This document shows, piece after piece, positions 1-10,611 of a DNA stretch of 64,000 bases. Where the stretch lies: assembly GCA_002633005.1 (NCBI GenBank), contig NMRA01000017.1, positions 154,443-218,442 on the forward strand, given 5' to 3'. Each line of letters begins with the position of its first letter. The stretch's first letter is position 1. The notes under the pieces are model-generated. The model saw only the letters and a program-made list of their open reading frames with translations, ran no database searches and was not told where the DNA came from. The stretch comes from Phoronis australis (Eukaryota; Phoronida; Phoronidae). Position numbers and translations under genes: made by a program.

Positions 1-164
1 TTAGTCATAAAGTCACCAAACATTATCAGTGTTACACTGATCAGTGTGGCACAGAGGGCAGTAAAGAGTGATTTTGTCTTTCAGCCAGCAGTAGCTAGCA
101 TTTGTTGAATTCATGATAATTTTTTTTCGAAATCCACACATTAATATCAACCTTCCTGTTTCAG

Positions 165-291
165 ACTCCTGTTGTCAAGGCGACGCGAGTAGTCCTGCTG
201 GGTACAGGTCTAAGGCGGGACCAGAAGTCAATGCTGTCTAAATGTGCCAGCTTGCTCCATGGAACATGTACTAATGAGTTGTCAAATGAAG
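165..291 (+). CDS. BARD1: BARD1 exon: start of BRCT1
   Basis: Acceptor TTTCAG at 159-164 and donor G|GTAATG after 291 (phase 1). It encodes the first BRCT beta strand (VVLLGTGL) and helix (QKSMLSKCASLL). The residues before it are in an exon outside the window. Confidence 0.85.
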
Positions 292-3200
292 GTAATGTCT
301 GTGGGTGTACTGTGGCAAATATTAGATATGGTCAAACATCACCAATTTAGGACAAGATATGACTGACAAGTGAAATTTTTATTTTTTCACATAAGATAAG
401 TAGCACCAGATCAATACTTTATGATTTTTAAATATCTAAACCATACCTGCCATTAAATAGTGTTTCTGAGAAATTGAGCATTTGTAACAATGTCTTTGAC
501 AAGTGAAAAAACTATTTTGGCAATTATGTGGCTGAGGTTTAACGGTAAGGTCAGAAGGGATGTTATTTGGTGGCGCCCTCTCTTGAAAGAAGAACGAATC
601 ACTTCTCAGATTACGTTTGTGTGAAAGATGTTTTTGAAAAATAAGGATGGTTCTTCTTTACCGTTTACCTAACACACGCTTAAATTACTATAGGAAGTAA
701 ACAAACAGAAGTCAGAATTGTTCGGCAAGAATCGGGCAATGTCAAACCATGAAACACGCGCCTCCTTTGTATCCAATCATCTGCGTTCTCTGATGGTTAG
801 AGAAATTAAATTAGAGATTGAATGGTGCACAGCTTTGGGAGAAATAGAAGAATGCGTAATTTTTAATTATACTGACAGGGGGCACAAGGTTTTTTTTTTG
901 GGTCGGCATCATACGACCTCAGCTTTCATTAGGGGGCCTGGGATTTTGGCTAAAGTTGCATTTAACGAGTTCACGTTAAGCTCAGCATCAAAGTATTTCC
1001 TTGGGTTTTTCTTTATAAAAAGTGTGTACCGTATTTGCCCTAATAGCGCCCATGCCCCTATAAGTGCCCCCCACGCGTTTTCAGACTTTGCTAAAATAAG
1101 CGCCCAGTCCATGAATGCCGTGCACATGCGAAAAATGCCTTACCTACAGTTCTAAAATTCTACAGTAACGTCTTCAATTTATCAATAAGATCCGACAGTC
1201 CTGAAAAAATCATGGTGCACAGAATTTGTAGACCACGAGCCTCACCGCTATGTCTGTATTTAGCCGTGGCTATACACTTCAAACTTCCGCTGTGCTTCAG
1301 AACAGACGCAGCGTACTTGTACAGATCTTCTCCCTCAACAGGAATCCAAATCTTTTTGTACTCGTAAAACCGCGAATCGAAGACTAATAAAAACTTGACA
1401 TTTCAGTTAAAAGCACGTGGCTAGGAAGCGCGCGCTACATTCAAGAATCTCATCGAAAATTAGTCTTCGGGAACTATCTATTCATGAAACGAGTAGCATA
1501 GCATCGGCAAAAAATAAATACTGGCACTTATTTCCGAAATTTTCTAATACCCTAAGAAACGTTTGCATTATTTTTAAGGGGGAATTATTGAATTAGTCGT
1601 AATTGGTGTTTTTAAATTCAAAAGGACCCACTGATAGTGAACACTTCCGTACCCTTACACCCCCCGAAACTCCCGAAAAATAACTGTTTGACTGTCACGC
1701 ATCCAGTCACCCGGCGACTCAGTGACATCTGCCTTACCGGCCGAGACAATTCTCAGACGTTTTTTAGCAGGTGAGATCAACTTAACAAGTGTTAAATAAA
1801 ACACGTTCTGCTTTACTTCTTGTGTTAATTTCCTTACTTACAATGTTCACTTAGATCGTTGCATCGCGTTTACTCTGACAAATGAAATCTGATGACACAC
1901 ATGCACTCGCTCTCTCACGCAATACACAGACGAACTTCAAAACAGACGTCACGTGACAACAACGTGTGTTTGTCGAGAGATTTTTCTTGTGTTGCAGAGT
2001 ACGATCTAGCGCAGATTTGGACTTAATATGCAGTTAATCCCGACTCCACAGGAACTTAAAAATCTTAGAAATGCTATTTTGAAAAGTTAAGGCTGATTTC
2101 AGGTAATTTCTTGAGTCGAAACTAAATTTTTTCTTAAGAATTCAAGTTGACCTATCGACAATCGCGTGGAAGCTAGGTACAAGTTGGGGAATTTTTGCAC
2201 TAGGATTTTCTATAAAATGCTTGTAATTTAATAACAAAATTTGATAGCAATGCACTGCAATTTTGTAAAAACTCTGTCATGGGTTATAGATGGTTATAGA
2301 TGCTTTACAGAGCGTAAATTTGATGAATTCTAACTTAATACGATTTCACCTGTTTCGGAGACTGGATTTCAACCACTTTTGGGCTCTAGTAAGCGCCCCC
2401 CCCTTCCTGAAGCGAATTTTTCTAAGCGCCCTGATCGCTTATTAGGGCAAATACGGTAAATGGAAGTGTAAATTGGTGATGCAAATTCTTAATATAAGCA
2501 TTATTTCACAGCAGTTTGTGAGTTAAGCATATTGGATCCATTTCAGTTTTGTAGTGAATGAAATATTAACAGATCATGAATGGGCTAAGCTCTGCCACGT
2601 ATCCGATAGTTGAGTAATTAGAATCACCTCCCATTTAGTTTCAAAATATGACTGTAAAATTGATTCACCTAAAATATATTTCAAATTTATTTCCAGCCTT
2701 GTGACTCTACTAGACTATAGTTAGCATACTGTCTTTTCACTGACCCTGTATTTCCACGCTTGTAACTAGGCTTGGTTTTACAGAAACTACTTTTAGCATG
2801 TTGTCTTTTCACTGACCCTGTATTTCCAGTCACCCATGTCATCAGCTGTACAAATGATGAAGGCATGTGTCCTCGTACACTCAAGTATCTTCAAGCAATA
2901 CTCACTGGCAAGTGGATCTTGCGCTTTGAATGTGAGTTTCACTACTTTAGCAATATTAGTACTGCCACTAGATGGCATGTGGTATTGTACAATAGATGGC
3001 GCCATACTTTAACACTCAACACCATCTATTGAAAGATACTACTTGCCATCTAATGGCGGTATTAGTATTGTCTACTACTTGTTTTTTTTCATGTTCATAC
3101 ACACCATTATACAATGTTCCAGTGAAATGCCCAGTGTTTTTTGTATGAATATTTCTCATACATCATGATAATGACGACACTCTACTTACGACTGATTTTG

Positions 3201-4535
3201 CGATTATTGTTGGATGGGACTTCTTGAAGTTATTATTATTATTATTGGATGGGACTTCTTGAAGTTATTAGCTTTGATCAGACCTATAAAACAACAATTT
3301 TGTCACAAATCACAAATTCTCCGTATTTTCTGCCTGATATTTGTTGAAATCAAGGCCAGTTGCTTTACGTGTCCAATAAAAATGCACTAAAACTACTCTG
3401 CCATTCATCGAAAGTGGTTTAACTACGCCAGCAGTGCATAAGACTGCGTCTGCTGGCGTTCCGTGTTTGATTCTGTGTTGAGGCTGGTCCCAGAAAATCA
3501 CTTTTTTACCAATAATGTCCCTTGATCGTAAACCCTCACTAAGCTGCGTACACACAGCTTATTCAAACCAACGGCTTCCATTATGAACTCCTCAGTTTAG
3601 TCCTGTAGTGGTTAGTGTAACATCTGAACTTTTGGAAGTGTGTGATGTTAAATGTTTTTCATACACAAATCTTGATAATTAACCTTTTGAAGGTTGACAA
3701 TTTTTAATTGGCATTCTTTAGTTTATTTCTTTGTAAATTGTAATATAAATTTGGCCTCTTTTTGACTGCAGGGGTGGAGCAATGCCTGAGCTATGGTCAG
3801 TCTGTCTGCGAGGAAGCGTTTGAAGTGCCAGGCAGTAGCACCAGCCCAGACTCACTGGCTCCAATGAAGGGCAGGGAGAATGTTGCCAAACAGGTAGTGT
3901 ATGTAACATATGTTCTATGTAGAAATACATTCTTATACTTATAGCTAGCACAAGTCATAAGTGTGTAACATGTGCATGTTCTATGTGAAGACAATCATAT
4001 GGTCAGAGCTAGCACAAGTCATAAGTGTGCAACGTGTGTTCTATGTGAAGACAGTCATATGGTCACAGCTAGCACAAGTCATAAGTGTGTGACGTGTGTT
4101 CTATGTGAAAAGACAATCATACGCTCACAGCTAGCACAGATGACTACCTTGTGGGAAGGGTCTGCTTATCTTAAGACTTTAATTCTACCATTTCTCTTTC
4201 AGTTGCCTGGTCTGTTTGATGGCTTCCAGTTTTACTTTCATGGTACATTTAAGTACCCGACCCCTAGCAAAGATGAACTATCTGATCTGATAAAACTTGG
4301 CGGGGGAAAGGTACTGTCACGTGAACCAAAGCAGGAGGCATTAGACGATTTGGAAGTGACTGTACCGTATCATGCTAAGAACAACGACGCACTCAAAGAC
4401 TGTGGATTTTTAATAGTTCATGACCCCAATGACAAGAAAATGAAGAGAGTGCGCTCGTCTCGTTTGTGCTCAGTTCCTGCCACTTGGGTCATGGATTGTG
4501 TTGCGTATTTCGACATATTGAATTTGCCAAAATGA
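165..4535 (+). CDS. BARD1: BARD1 homologue, C-terminal part (4 exons, 5' end outside window)
   Basis: BARD1 is the obligate partner of BRCA1 in the nuclear RING E3 ligase that ubiquitinates H2A and supports homologous recombination; its C-terminal BRCT pair reads nucleosome and phospho marks. Seen here: joined exons 165-291, 2830-2931, 3772-3893 and 4203-4535 keep one frame (phases 1, 1, 0). They give BRCT1 (VVLLGTGL strand, THV motif, conserved Trp in GKWILRFEW), a linker, then BRCT2 (LFDGFQFYFHGTF, GGGKVLSREPK, Trp in TWVMDCV) and the stop TGA. The order and motifs match vertebrate BARD1, including the LFDG..FY..GTFK start of BRCT2 and the GGG..LSR.PK segment. The RING and ankyrin exons must lie left of the window. 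Two of its three introns carry tandem repeats that start at the splice site. Family assignment is strong; orthology is inferred from motif order. Confidence 0.93.
1027..2458 (-). mobile_element. 1.43 kb DNA transposon, TACCGTATTTGCCC termini (copy 1)
   Basis: The left end TACCGTATTTGCCCTAATA and the right end TTAGGGCAAATACGGTA are inverted repeats, followed inwards on both sides by AGCGCCC-type sequence. The outermost TA on each side could be a TA target duplication, as made by mariner-like elements (inference). Three more copies of the interior lie at about 28195-29515, 35747-36970 and 49287-50320, in the opposite orientation. No intact transposase is present. It sits in the BARD1 intron between 291 and 2830. 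Confidence 0.75.
2690..2829 (+). repeat. tandem duplication of the BARD1 intron end (acceptor side)
   Basis: The polypyrimidine/acceptor segment (TTAGCAT, then TGTCTTTTCACTGACCC, then TGTATTTCCA) occurs twice, at about 2722-2757 and 2794-2829. A third TTTCCAG lies at 2690-2696, so there are about two units of 72-76 bp. Only the last copy, ending TTTCCAG at 2829, is followed by coding sequence; the middle copy reads TTTCCAC and has lost its AG. Confidence 0.75.
2830..2931 (+). CDS. BARD1: BARD1 exon: BRCT1 core
   Basis: Acceptor TTTCCAG ending at 2829, donor T|GTGAGT after 2931 (phase 1 in and out). It encodes VTHVISC and the signature GKWILRFE; the Trp in GKW is the conserved BRCT tryptophan. 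An imperfect copy of the acceptor region lies about 75 bp upstream. Confidence 0.9.
2938..3085. mobile_element. hairpin MITE-like inverted repeat
   Basis: The left arm (ACTACTTTAGCAATATTAGT, then ACTGCCACTAGATGGC, then CAATAGATGGCGCCAT) is matched in reverse complement by the right arm, which ends GCCATCTAATGGCGG...ACTACTTG. The arms are about 65 bp with few mismatches and a short centre. It lies in the BARD1 intron just after the donor at 2931. No coding capacity. Confidence 0.6.
3772..3893 (+). CDS. BARD1: BARD1 exon: BRCT1 end and linker
   Basis: Acceptor CTGCAG ending at 3771, donor CAG|GTAGTG after 3893 (phase 1 to 0). It encodes WVEQCLS..., an acidic VCEEAFEVP segment like the VCEQEEKYEIP of vertebrate BARD1, then a Ser/Pro linker longer than the vertebrate one. 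The intron that follows begins directly with a tandem repeat. Confidence 0.88.
3894..4137 (+). repeat. ~60-67 bp minisatellite starting at the BARD1 donor site
   Basis: Four units, each opening GTGTGTAAC...TTCTATGTGAAGACA and closing with AGCTAGCACAAGTCATAA. Unit 1 begins with the splice donor itself (GTAGTGTATGTAACATATG at 3894). The array fills most of this 309-bp intron. Confidence 0.85.
4203..4535 (+). CDS. BARD1: BARD1 last exon: BRCT2 and stop
   Basis: Acceptor TTTCAG ending at 4202; stop TGA at 4533-4535. It encodes the whole second BRCT: LPGLFDGFQFYF, GGGKVLSREPK, YHAKN, and the terminal helix with Trp in TWVMDCV, ending a few residues later as in other BARD1 proteins. The open frame continues upstream through the intron repeat, but that part is intronic. 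Confidence 0.95.
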   Translation: MPGLFDGFQFYFHGTFKYPTPSKDELSDLIKLGGGKVLSREPKQEALDDLEVTVPYHAKNNDALKDCGFLIVHDPNDKKMKRVRSSRLCSVPATWVMDCVAYFDILNLPK

Positions 4536-4974
4536 GTTTTACAGGGGTGAAAAAGTAGTGTCTTCCATCATAAGTCACCAGCAGTATATTACAATTATAT
4601 GAATAATTATTTACATCTTAAACTGGCGTAGAAATGCAGATTGCATATGGTTTGTAGAAAATCCGGCATTTGAGTCCCGGTGGGGGCAGAAATCTGTTCA
4701 GACTTACATTAATTACCGGTAGCTCATGTGATCTGGCATGCGACCAGACATAAAAATGTTTGCGAGACATTACGACTACAACAAAAATCCTAACCTCTGA
4801 CCTTTGATAAAGGGACATTATTGGAATTACGGAAGAAAGAATTGGGGTCGCTAGTTTTGACCACCATAAAACAACAAAATATCACTAATCATTGTTCATC
4901 ACCAGATATTCACTAAAATCAAGACTGTCATCGTCATTTATTAGTCAGTTAAAATGCTCTGGTATTCAAGTTGT

Positions 4975-5165
4975 GGAATGTCGCTCAACAGCAGAGCATT
5001 TGTCTGTTACTGCACAGCAAGTGGGTTAGATTTTGCTCTACTACTACTTTCTGTGAAATTGCTTCCTCAGAGTCTGACCCTTAGTTAAAGTTTATAAATT
5101 GCCTTGTGTTTGAGTATGTTGTTCAAGTCCCATACAGCGTTAATTAAGTCATTATGAATGCATGT
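4975..5165 (+). mobile_element. possible tRNA-derived SINE remnant
   Basis: The segment GCTCAACAGCAGAGCATTTG resembles a tRNA A box with D loop, and GTGGGTTAGATTTTGC about 30 bp on resembles a B box (GGTTCGANTCC) with two changes. A tRNA-unrelated tail follows. Too decayed at the B box to be a working tRNA gene. Confidence 0.35.
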
Positions 5166-6586
5166 GATCTAATTGTAATCAACCAAGTTGAAGGTGAAAA
5201 ATTAGGTCCTTCTCGTAACTCCACGTGAGGCTTAGTATTAATCATGTAAAATAACAATTTGAAACCAAAACTCACCCCAAAACAAGAAGTGAAGTAATTT
5301 GTAAAGGTGGGGCTGAATGTGACTTCAATATTGAAATCTTGTGAATACAACATATTAAGCTTTAAGTATGCTTTACTGTACTAAGTGGAAACAGTTAGCA
5401 GATTTTAAATATTGTCATTATTGTGTGCAAAATTAAGGTTGTGTATGAAAAATGGCTAAATTTTGCTACATTTGGAACGTACCTCAGAAATGATTGATTG
5501 GACTCCTATGAAACTTATATAATTATGCTTTGTGCAAAGAATTGTTTTAAAAATGCTCCACTTTTCCATTAGGCACTATCAAATTTAGAATTTTGATGAT
5601 TTATGGCATGATAAAATCTTCAAGTTTCATAAACCGAATGGAATTGTAGAAAACTGTAACTGCATTTTTGTGATTTCATGTTGGGATTCATATCAAATAA
5701 AATTTGATCATGCTATTGATACTGCTGTTTTGTTGAGTTTCACTAAATAAAACATGGTCATGCGACCCAATTAGTGGTAAATTGGTAGTCAAAAATGAAA
5801 TTCTACTGGCTTTCCATTTTCAGAAAGTATATATTTTACCGGCAAGTTAAAAAAATCTAGTGTTTAGATTTTTGGCTACTTGCGCTGTCTTGTCATACAG
5901 TCCCACATAACCAAGGATACTGAATTGTTTGTGTTCTCCCAAATCTGCAGCTTTGTCATGTGCTTTTGCACAAAGACATAAAAGCTGCTTCATGATCTCC
6001 ATTGCGTTACAAGTACTGGGTCTTGTATTTTGATGTGTGGTATCTTTCCTCACCCCTGAGGTGTTAGACATGCTTGTCGATTTAGCCAACAGAACCTATG
6101 CTATCAGAATTGTGTGCAGTGATGCTGTGGTAGGCTGGTGGTAAAGCTGCAACAGTTCTCTCCTAGTCAATGTCTTCTTGATGCTGGCTGTGTGAACTGG
6201 GCGTTTTAGTTCTTGCTGTTACAGGGTGATGGTCAAAAAGTCATAGTTGATTCTGGCTTGTATCGGAACTCATTGAGACCTGCGGTCGCGGACCAAAAAA
6301 AAACACCCACCGGGGTCAATTTCAGACAAAAATTTTTGAGAAAATGCACAAAAATACGTAAGCAAGGTTTGAAATGCCATGATTTGGCAAGCAATAAGTA
6401 AAAAACAAATCTTGCGTCATTTTCTCATAAGGGGTGGATTTCTTTTTTGAAAAGAGTACTTTTAAATCATGCGGTCAGACTTGTTGACATGTACTTTAAC
6501 GTCAAAATCTATTTTTAGATGGTGTTTACAACTTTGGGTTCTAGGGTCAAAGTACACTAGAGATAGTAGAAAATTCTGAGAACAAA

Positions 6587-7210
6587 CTGTAACAGCCAAT
6601 AATATGATTGGATATGATCATGTGGTTTATTAACCAATCACTAAATAAGTAGAATATTATAATACGGGCTTAAGTCAAAAAGAAATTCAGATGAGCTAAA
6701 GTAGTTAAAGCATAAAGACTTGCTACAGTGTACAGAGGAAAATTGTACGACGGAACCATCTCGTGGAAGATTCTAGAAAGGATCTTTGCAAGGGCAAGGG
6801 TTAACAAACAGAAAGTTAACTAAGAGCTTGTCATTTGCATCGTTGGTAGTAAGATACTACCTGAAGTGTTGCGTCACCAGCCAGTGGCTGTGACCAGTAA
6901 AAAGAATCGCGGGTAGAAGAAATTACCTGCAAGTGTTGCATCACCAGAAACAGTGACCAGCAAGTACACCGTCGTTATACAGTGTGTGTAATTCGAAGAT
7001 TCACCAAGAGGACAGTCATCCAACAAGTGGAGAGTCCTAGCTTGGATAGCAGATAAGACATTTGATTATTTTGGCTGATTGATTGAAGTAATCTTTAAAG
7101 AGGGCGTAGTTACTCGTCTTTGTAGTTGATTGCTTAATTAACAACAAGTTTCACTTGTCTAATTAGGGGTTATCATATAATAAATTAATTACTGAATTTG
7201 ATTATTCACT
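6587..7210 (+). repeat. LTR-like or unclassified interspersed sequence
   Basis: Begins TGTAACAGCCAATAATATG and contains an internal duplication (GTGTTGCGTCACCAG near 6868 and AGTGTTGCATCACCAG near 6932) and AATAAATTAATT near 7180. This looks like a solo-LTR layout, but no second LTR or coding region is seen, so the class is a guess. Confidence 0.25.
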
Positions 7211-9049
7211 TTCCATCTACGCACAATCTCAAAGCATAGCTACCTTTTAAACAAACCCACAGTCAATCGTCTGATACTATGGCATAGAAAAGTCCCTGTA
7301 GTGAAAATGTGCAAGTTTTCAAACTTATTTAAACTAAGAGGGATCCTGAAATGCAAGTGACCTACTATGAGTCTGTCCATCAATAAACTAAAATATTATT
7401 TAGTATTTTTAACAACATATACTGTTTTTGTTATTTCCACTATCACTATGTCAATCAATAAAATTGTTATTTTCACGAGCTGGTAATGAACTTGTAAGCC
7501 TATTGGAAGACTTAGTTTTTAACCTTTCTTTTCCTATTTTTAATGCTAAATTAAAGGGATCATTTGTGCATGATTTTGTGTTTTAAAGCGGCATTAAGGC
7601 CTGCTGTTTGTCAAATTCAAATAAATGGCAATAAACTTTTTAACCACTAGATTATGAGCAGACGAACGCGAAAGTAGCGACATCGTGTGGTGCCTTATTC
7701 ATTATCTCCCCTGATGCAGGTCTATAGTGACGTAACCATAGTGATGTCCAGGGACGGCCATATTTCTCGAAGAAATGTCATTCATTCCGATAACTTAGCC
7801 CAGCTGTCAAGAGTAATTGCCCTTCTTCTTCATGAGTTTCAACCAGTAGGACAGGCGCACTTTTAGAGTTTGATTCGTTCGTCGATCCAGCACAAATATG
7901 AGTGCTTTGACGGGAATAAGGTTAGTTGAATATGCACTGGCGTAAATCGGTGTTTGACATCCACACTCACATACCAGCTGACCAGTCCAATCTTAGGATT
8001 TTTGTGGGATGTCAAGGATTTTACTGATAATGGGTACCACTTCATTCTACTTTGGTGTCTTGGGTTTGTGGAGAGTGCGAAATTTTCAGTATTAGTGTAG
8101 TTATTGACATGATTAAATGATTTGGTCACTTCGTCAATGCCAATGGTTGAATATAGCGGTCGCAGATTTAGAGAACCAATTTCATTCACTTAACTATATA
8201 CCCATTATTCAATGATTTGCCTGGTTCTCTTAAGTAGGGACTGCTATATCCAACCAGTGCCATTATATTGTACTGTACAGCAGACGGTGAGTGGGTTATC
8301 AACTATACTTGTACAACAAATCCTCTTCCATTGTATCTGACTATTATCAGTATTACCAAATTCTCTGCTAATTAATGGAGTCTCAGTGAATCGTGTCAAT
8401 GCGGTGAAATTTGTCTACATGCCGTGAATAATATGTTTACACGAAAGTCCTTCAGAGCGGCTTTTACCAGGATCAAAGAGAGCGTGGCGCCAGAGTCGGA
8501 CTCGGTTGCGGTGACCGCATTGTCCGGTGCAAGCAAGACCCAATTAAGTGTAATTACCCGATTATAACCTATAGTAAACACCTCTGCCTGTACGTACTGC
8601 CGAATTTTCAAAATGTATTAACCAACTGTTTTCGTTAGAAACAAATGCCACAGCTGTATTCAGATGGAAAAAACAACCAAGTTTGGTTTTCGATTTTTAA
8701 AAATCGATGAACTACTAAGCTAATAACTACAAACATTGGGTACGATTAAAGATAAACGACTGTGTGTATGGATATACTCAGTGATTTACAAACGCTTATC
8801 AGAGTTAACAATATCTCGTGGATTATTCTTTCAATATACAACTAAGCTACATTGAAACATCTATGATAAACTCACAGTGACTAAATTAGATGTAAATAAT
8901 TTTTAAAACATCGCTTATTGCCCAGTGCATTCCAAATCCGAACTACTTTACTCCAGGGGTAGTACACTAACCGGAAAACTGCTATTTGCGGAAATGTGCC
9001 AATTTCGATAGTTAGCTTGTAATTGTAATGGAGTGTGAAGACAACTAAG

Positions 9050-9094
9050 ATGGCTAGCATTGTAGTCAACGAGAGAGTGCAAGCGGTGGATGAG
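9050..9094 (+). CDS. candidate first coding exon of CATIP (weak)
   Basis: An ATG at 9050 in a good context (CTAAGATGGCT) opens a 15-codon stretch starting MASIVVNERV and ending before GAG|GTTGGT. This end is phase 0 and could join exon 10508-10611 through its alternative acceptor CAGTCAG at 10511. There is no sequence match to support it; it is offered only because CATIP needs an upstream start. Confidence 0.2.
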
Positions 9095-10507
9095 GTTGGT
9101 CGGTGGGCAAGAGCTGTGATTTCATTTTTTAAGACTGAGGAAAAGTTAGAATAGTTATGTAGTTACTGCAACCAAAATTATCCAGAGGTTACAAATCTTC
9201 AGTTTGGCTATCACTATATTTGCACATTTGTATATATTTTATGATTTTAATTCTAATAAAAATTAAAATTGAACTAGTGGCACGTGTAGGTTTGTTTGCT
9301 GTGACATGTTTGGTGTACCTGTAATCTGGAAAATTTAGAGATGGGTTCACAATTAACTGACTTCTAAGTTGTTTTGGTGTGTTGGTTACACACAAAATAA
9401 AAAGATAGCAACCCAAACCGGTAAGAAAAAAGCAAGTAGACAGGAGTATTAAAATAAAGTAATGAAAACACGTATGAAACATATTCAAAACCAACATTCT
9501 TTTGGGAAGTGGCCCTTTGTCAAGATCAACGCAAATCAACCTTTTAGTTTTTTTGTAAAATTTAAAATGTACCAACTTAAAACTGCTCTCCATATTGCAG
9601 GCTTTAGCTCTGTGCAAACGCCAGAGAAAAACAATTTCATTGTAATAGGGACCACCATTGTTAAGAAAGTAGTGCTAGAGATTACCTTTCCAATTCATTA
9701 GCTCAGATTTACATCAATACAAAGGGCGTGATGAATAGAGGTGGTAAAAGTTGTCTGGGGCTAGGAACTCGGAGCAGTAACCAGTGTAAGCGAGAAATTC
9801 TCCACATGAACTGCTAAAACGCCAGGCTTCAATTGCTTTTTCTAATTTTAAATCAGGTACCCACCCATCTTACTAATGATTTTAGGAGCATGTCCTGCAT
9901 CATAGGTGCATAAAAAACATTCATTGGCATACTATGATTGCTTAACTTGGGCCAACAGGCACACTAAAATTGTCACAACTTAGTCAGATTTTGTCTGGAG
10001 CAATACGCATTACTTTCAGATTCTTATACAACTACTATACTGAGCATCGAATCAAAACAACAATTTTAGTGACGGGGGTCTAGAATATTGTCATCCCAGC
10101 TGTGTATTTATGTGTTTAGTTAAATTGAAACGCCTTTAGCCATTCAGACCTGTCACTAATCTTGTAATGTAGTGAGGTAGCAGATGAAATGCATTTTTAA
10201 ATGCTGTTCCCTAGGAGAAAGTACCAGGTGATGGCTCTGTTTTAGGCGCACTTGTAATCCCTTATATCAAATGACTTTCTGGCACGGTTTGCTCTGGTGG
10301 GTATGTTTTAATTCTTGAGAATGACACTCAAAGTCAAGCTAAATCAACTTTAGGAAACATTGTGGGAGGTATTGCTTAACTTAAGTGAACTGGGAATGCT
10401 ACCACGAGTGAACCTGTTTGATTCGCTCTGGTCAGTCACATGATTATAGTCTATGTATTAAACCCTCCCACTTTCGTATCTGACCTTAGCATTCATTTTC
10501 GTTTCAG

Positions 10508-10611
10508 TCAGCTGAGTTCACTGACGACTGAAAGCACTCAGCCTCCACAACAAATAGCTGAAGAGTATCCGAAGCCTTCGCCGGAGGCACTTGAATTTCT
10601 GGAGTATGTGG
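10508..10611 (+). CDS. CATIP: CATIP exon 1 of those seen
   Basis: Acceptor TTTCAG ending at 10507 (CAGTCAG ending 10511 is an alternative), donor G|GTAAGT after 10611 (phase 1). It encodes a Ser/Thr/Pro-rich stretch then PSPEALEFLEYV. The upstream exon is unknown. Confidence 0.75.

Larger units (their letters stand above)
4536..10507. other. intergenic stretch BARD1 to CATIP
   Basis: No recognisable exon of a known gene in about 6 kb, apart from a possible CATIP first exon near 9050. It holds a possible tRNA-derived SINE (4975-5165) and an LTR-like stretch (6587-7210). The open frames here are short and show no family motif I recognise. The CATIP promoter should lie in this stretch. Confidence 0.6.

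Noticed and set aside
718-1155. 145-codon + strand frame near the left end
   Set aside because: Its second half runs into the TACCGTATTT element and it lies within a BARD1 intron; no domain seen.
3972-4202. Extended N-terminus of the last BARD1 exon
   Set aside because: This part is the intron repeat; a clean TTTCAG acceptor at 4202 and the phase 0 donor at 3893 define the exon.
4660-4720. tRNA-like B box near GAGTCCCGGTGGGGGC
   Set aside because: No A box or cloverleaf could be built around it.
7863-8189. 108-codon - strand frame as a gene
   Set aside because: No motif, no splice support and no likeness to a family I know; length is within chance for AT-rich DNA.
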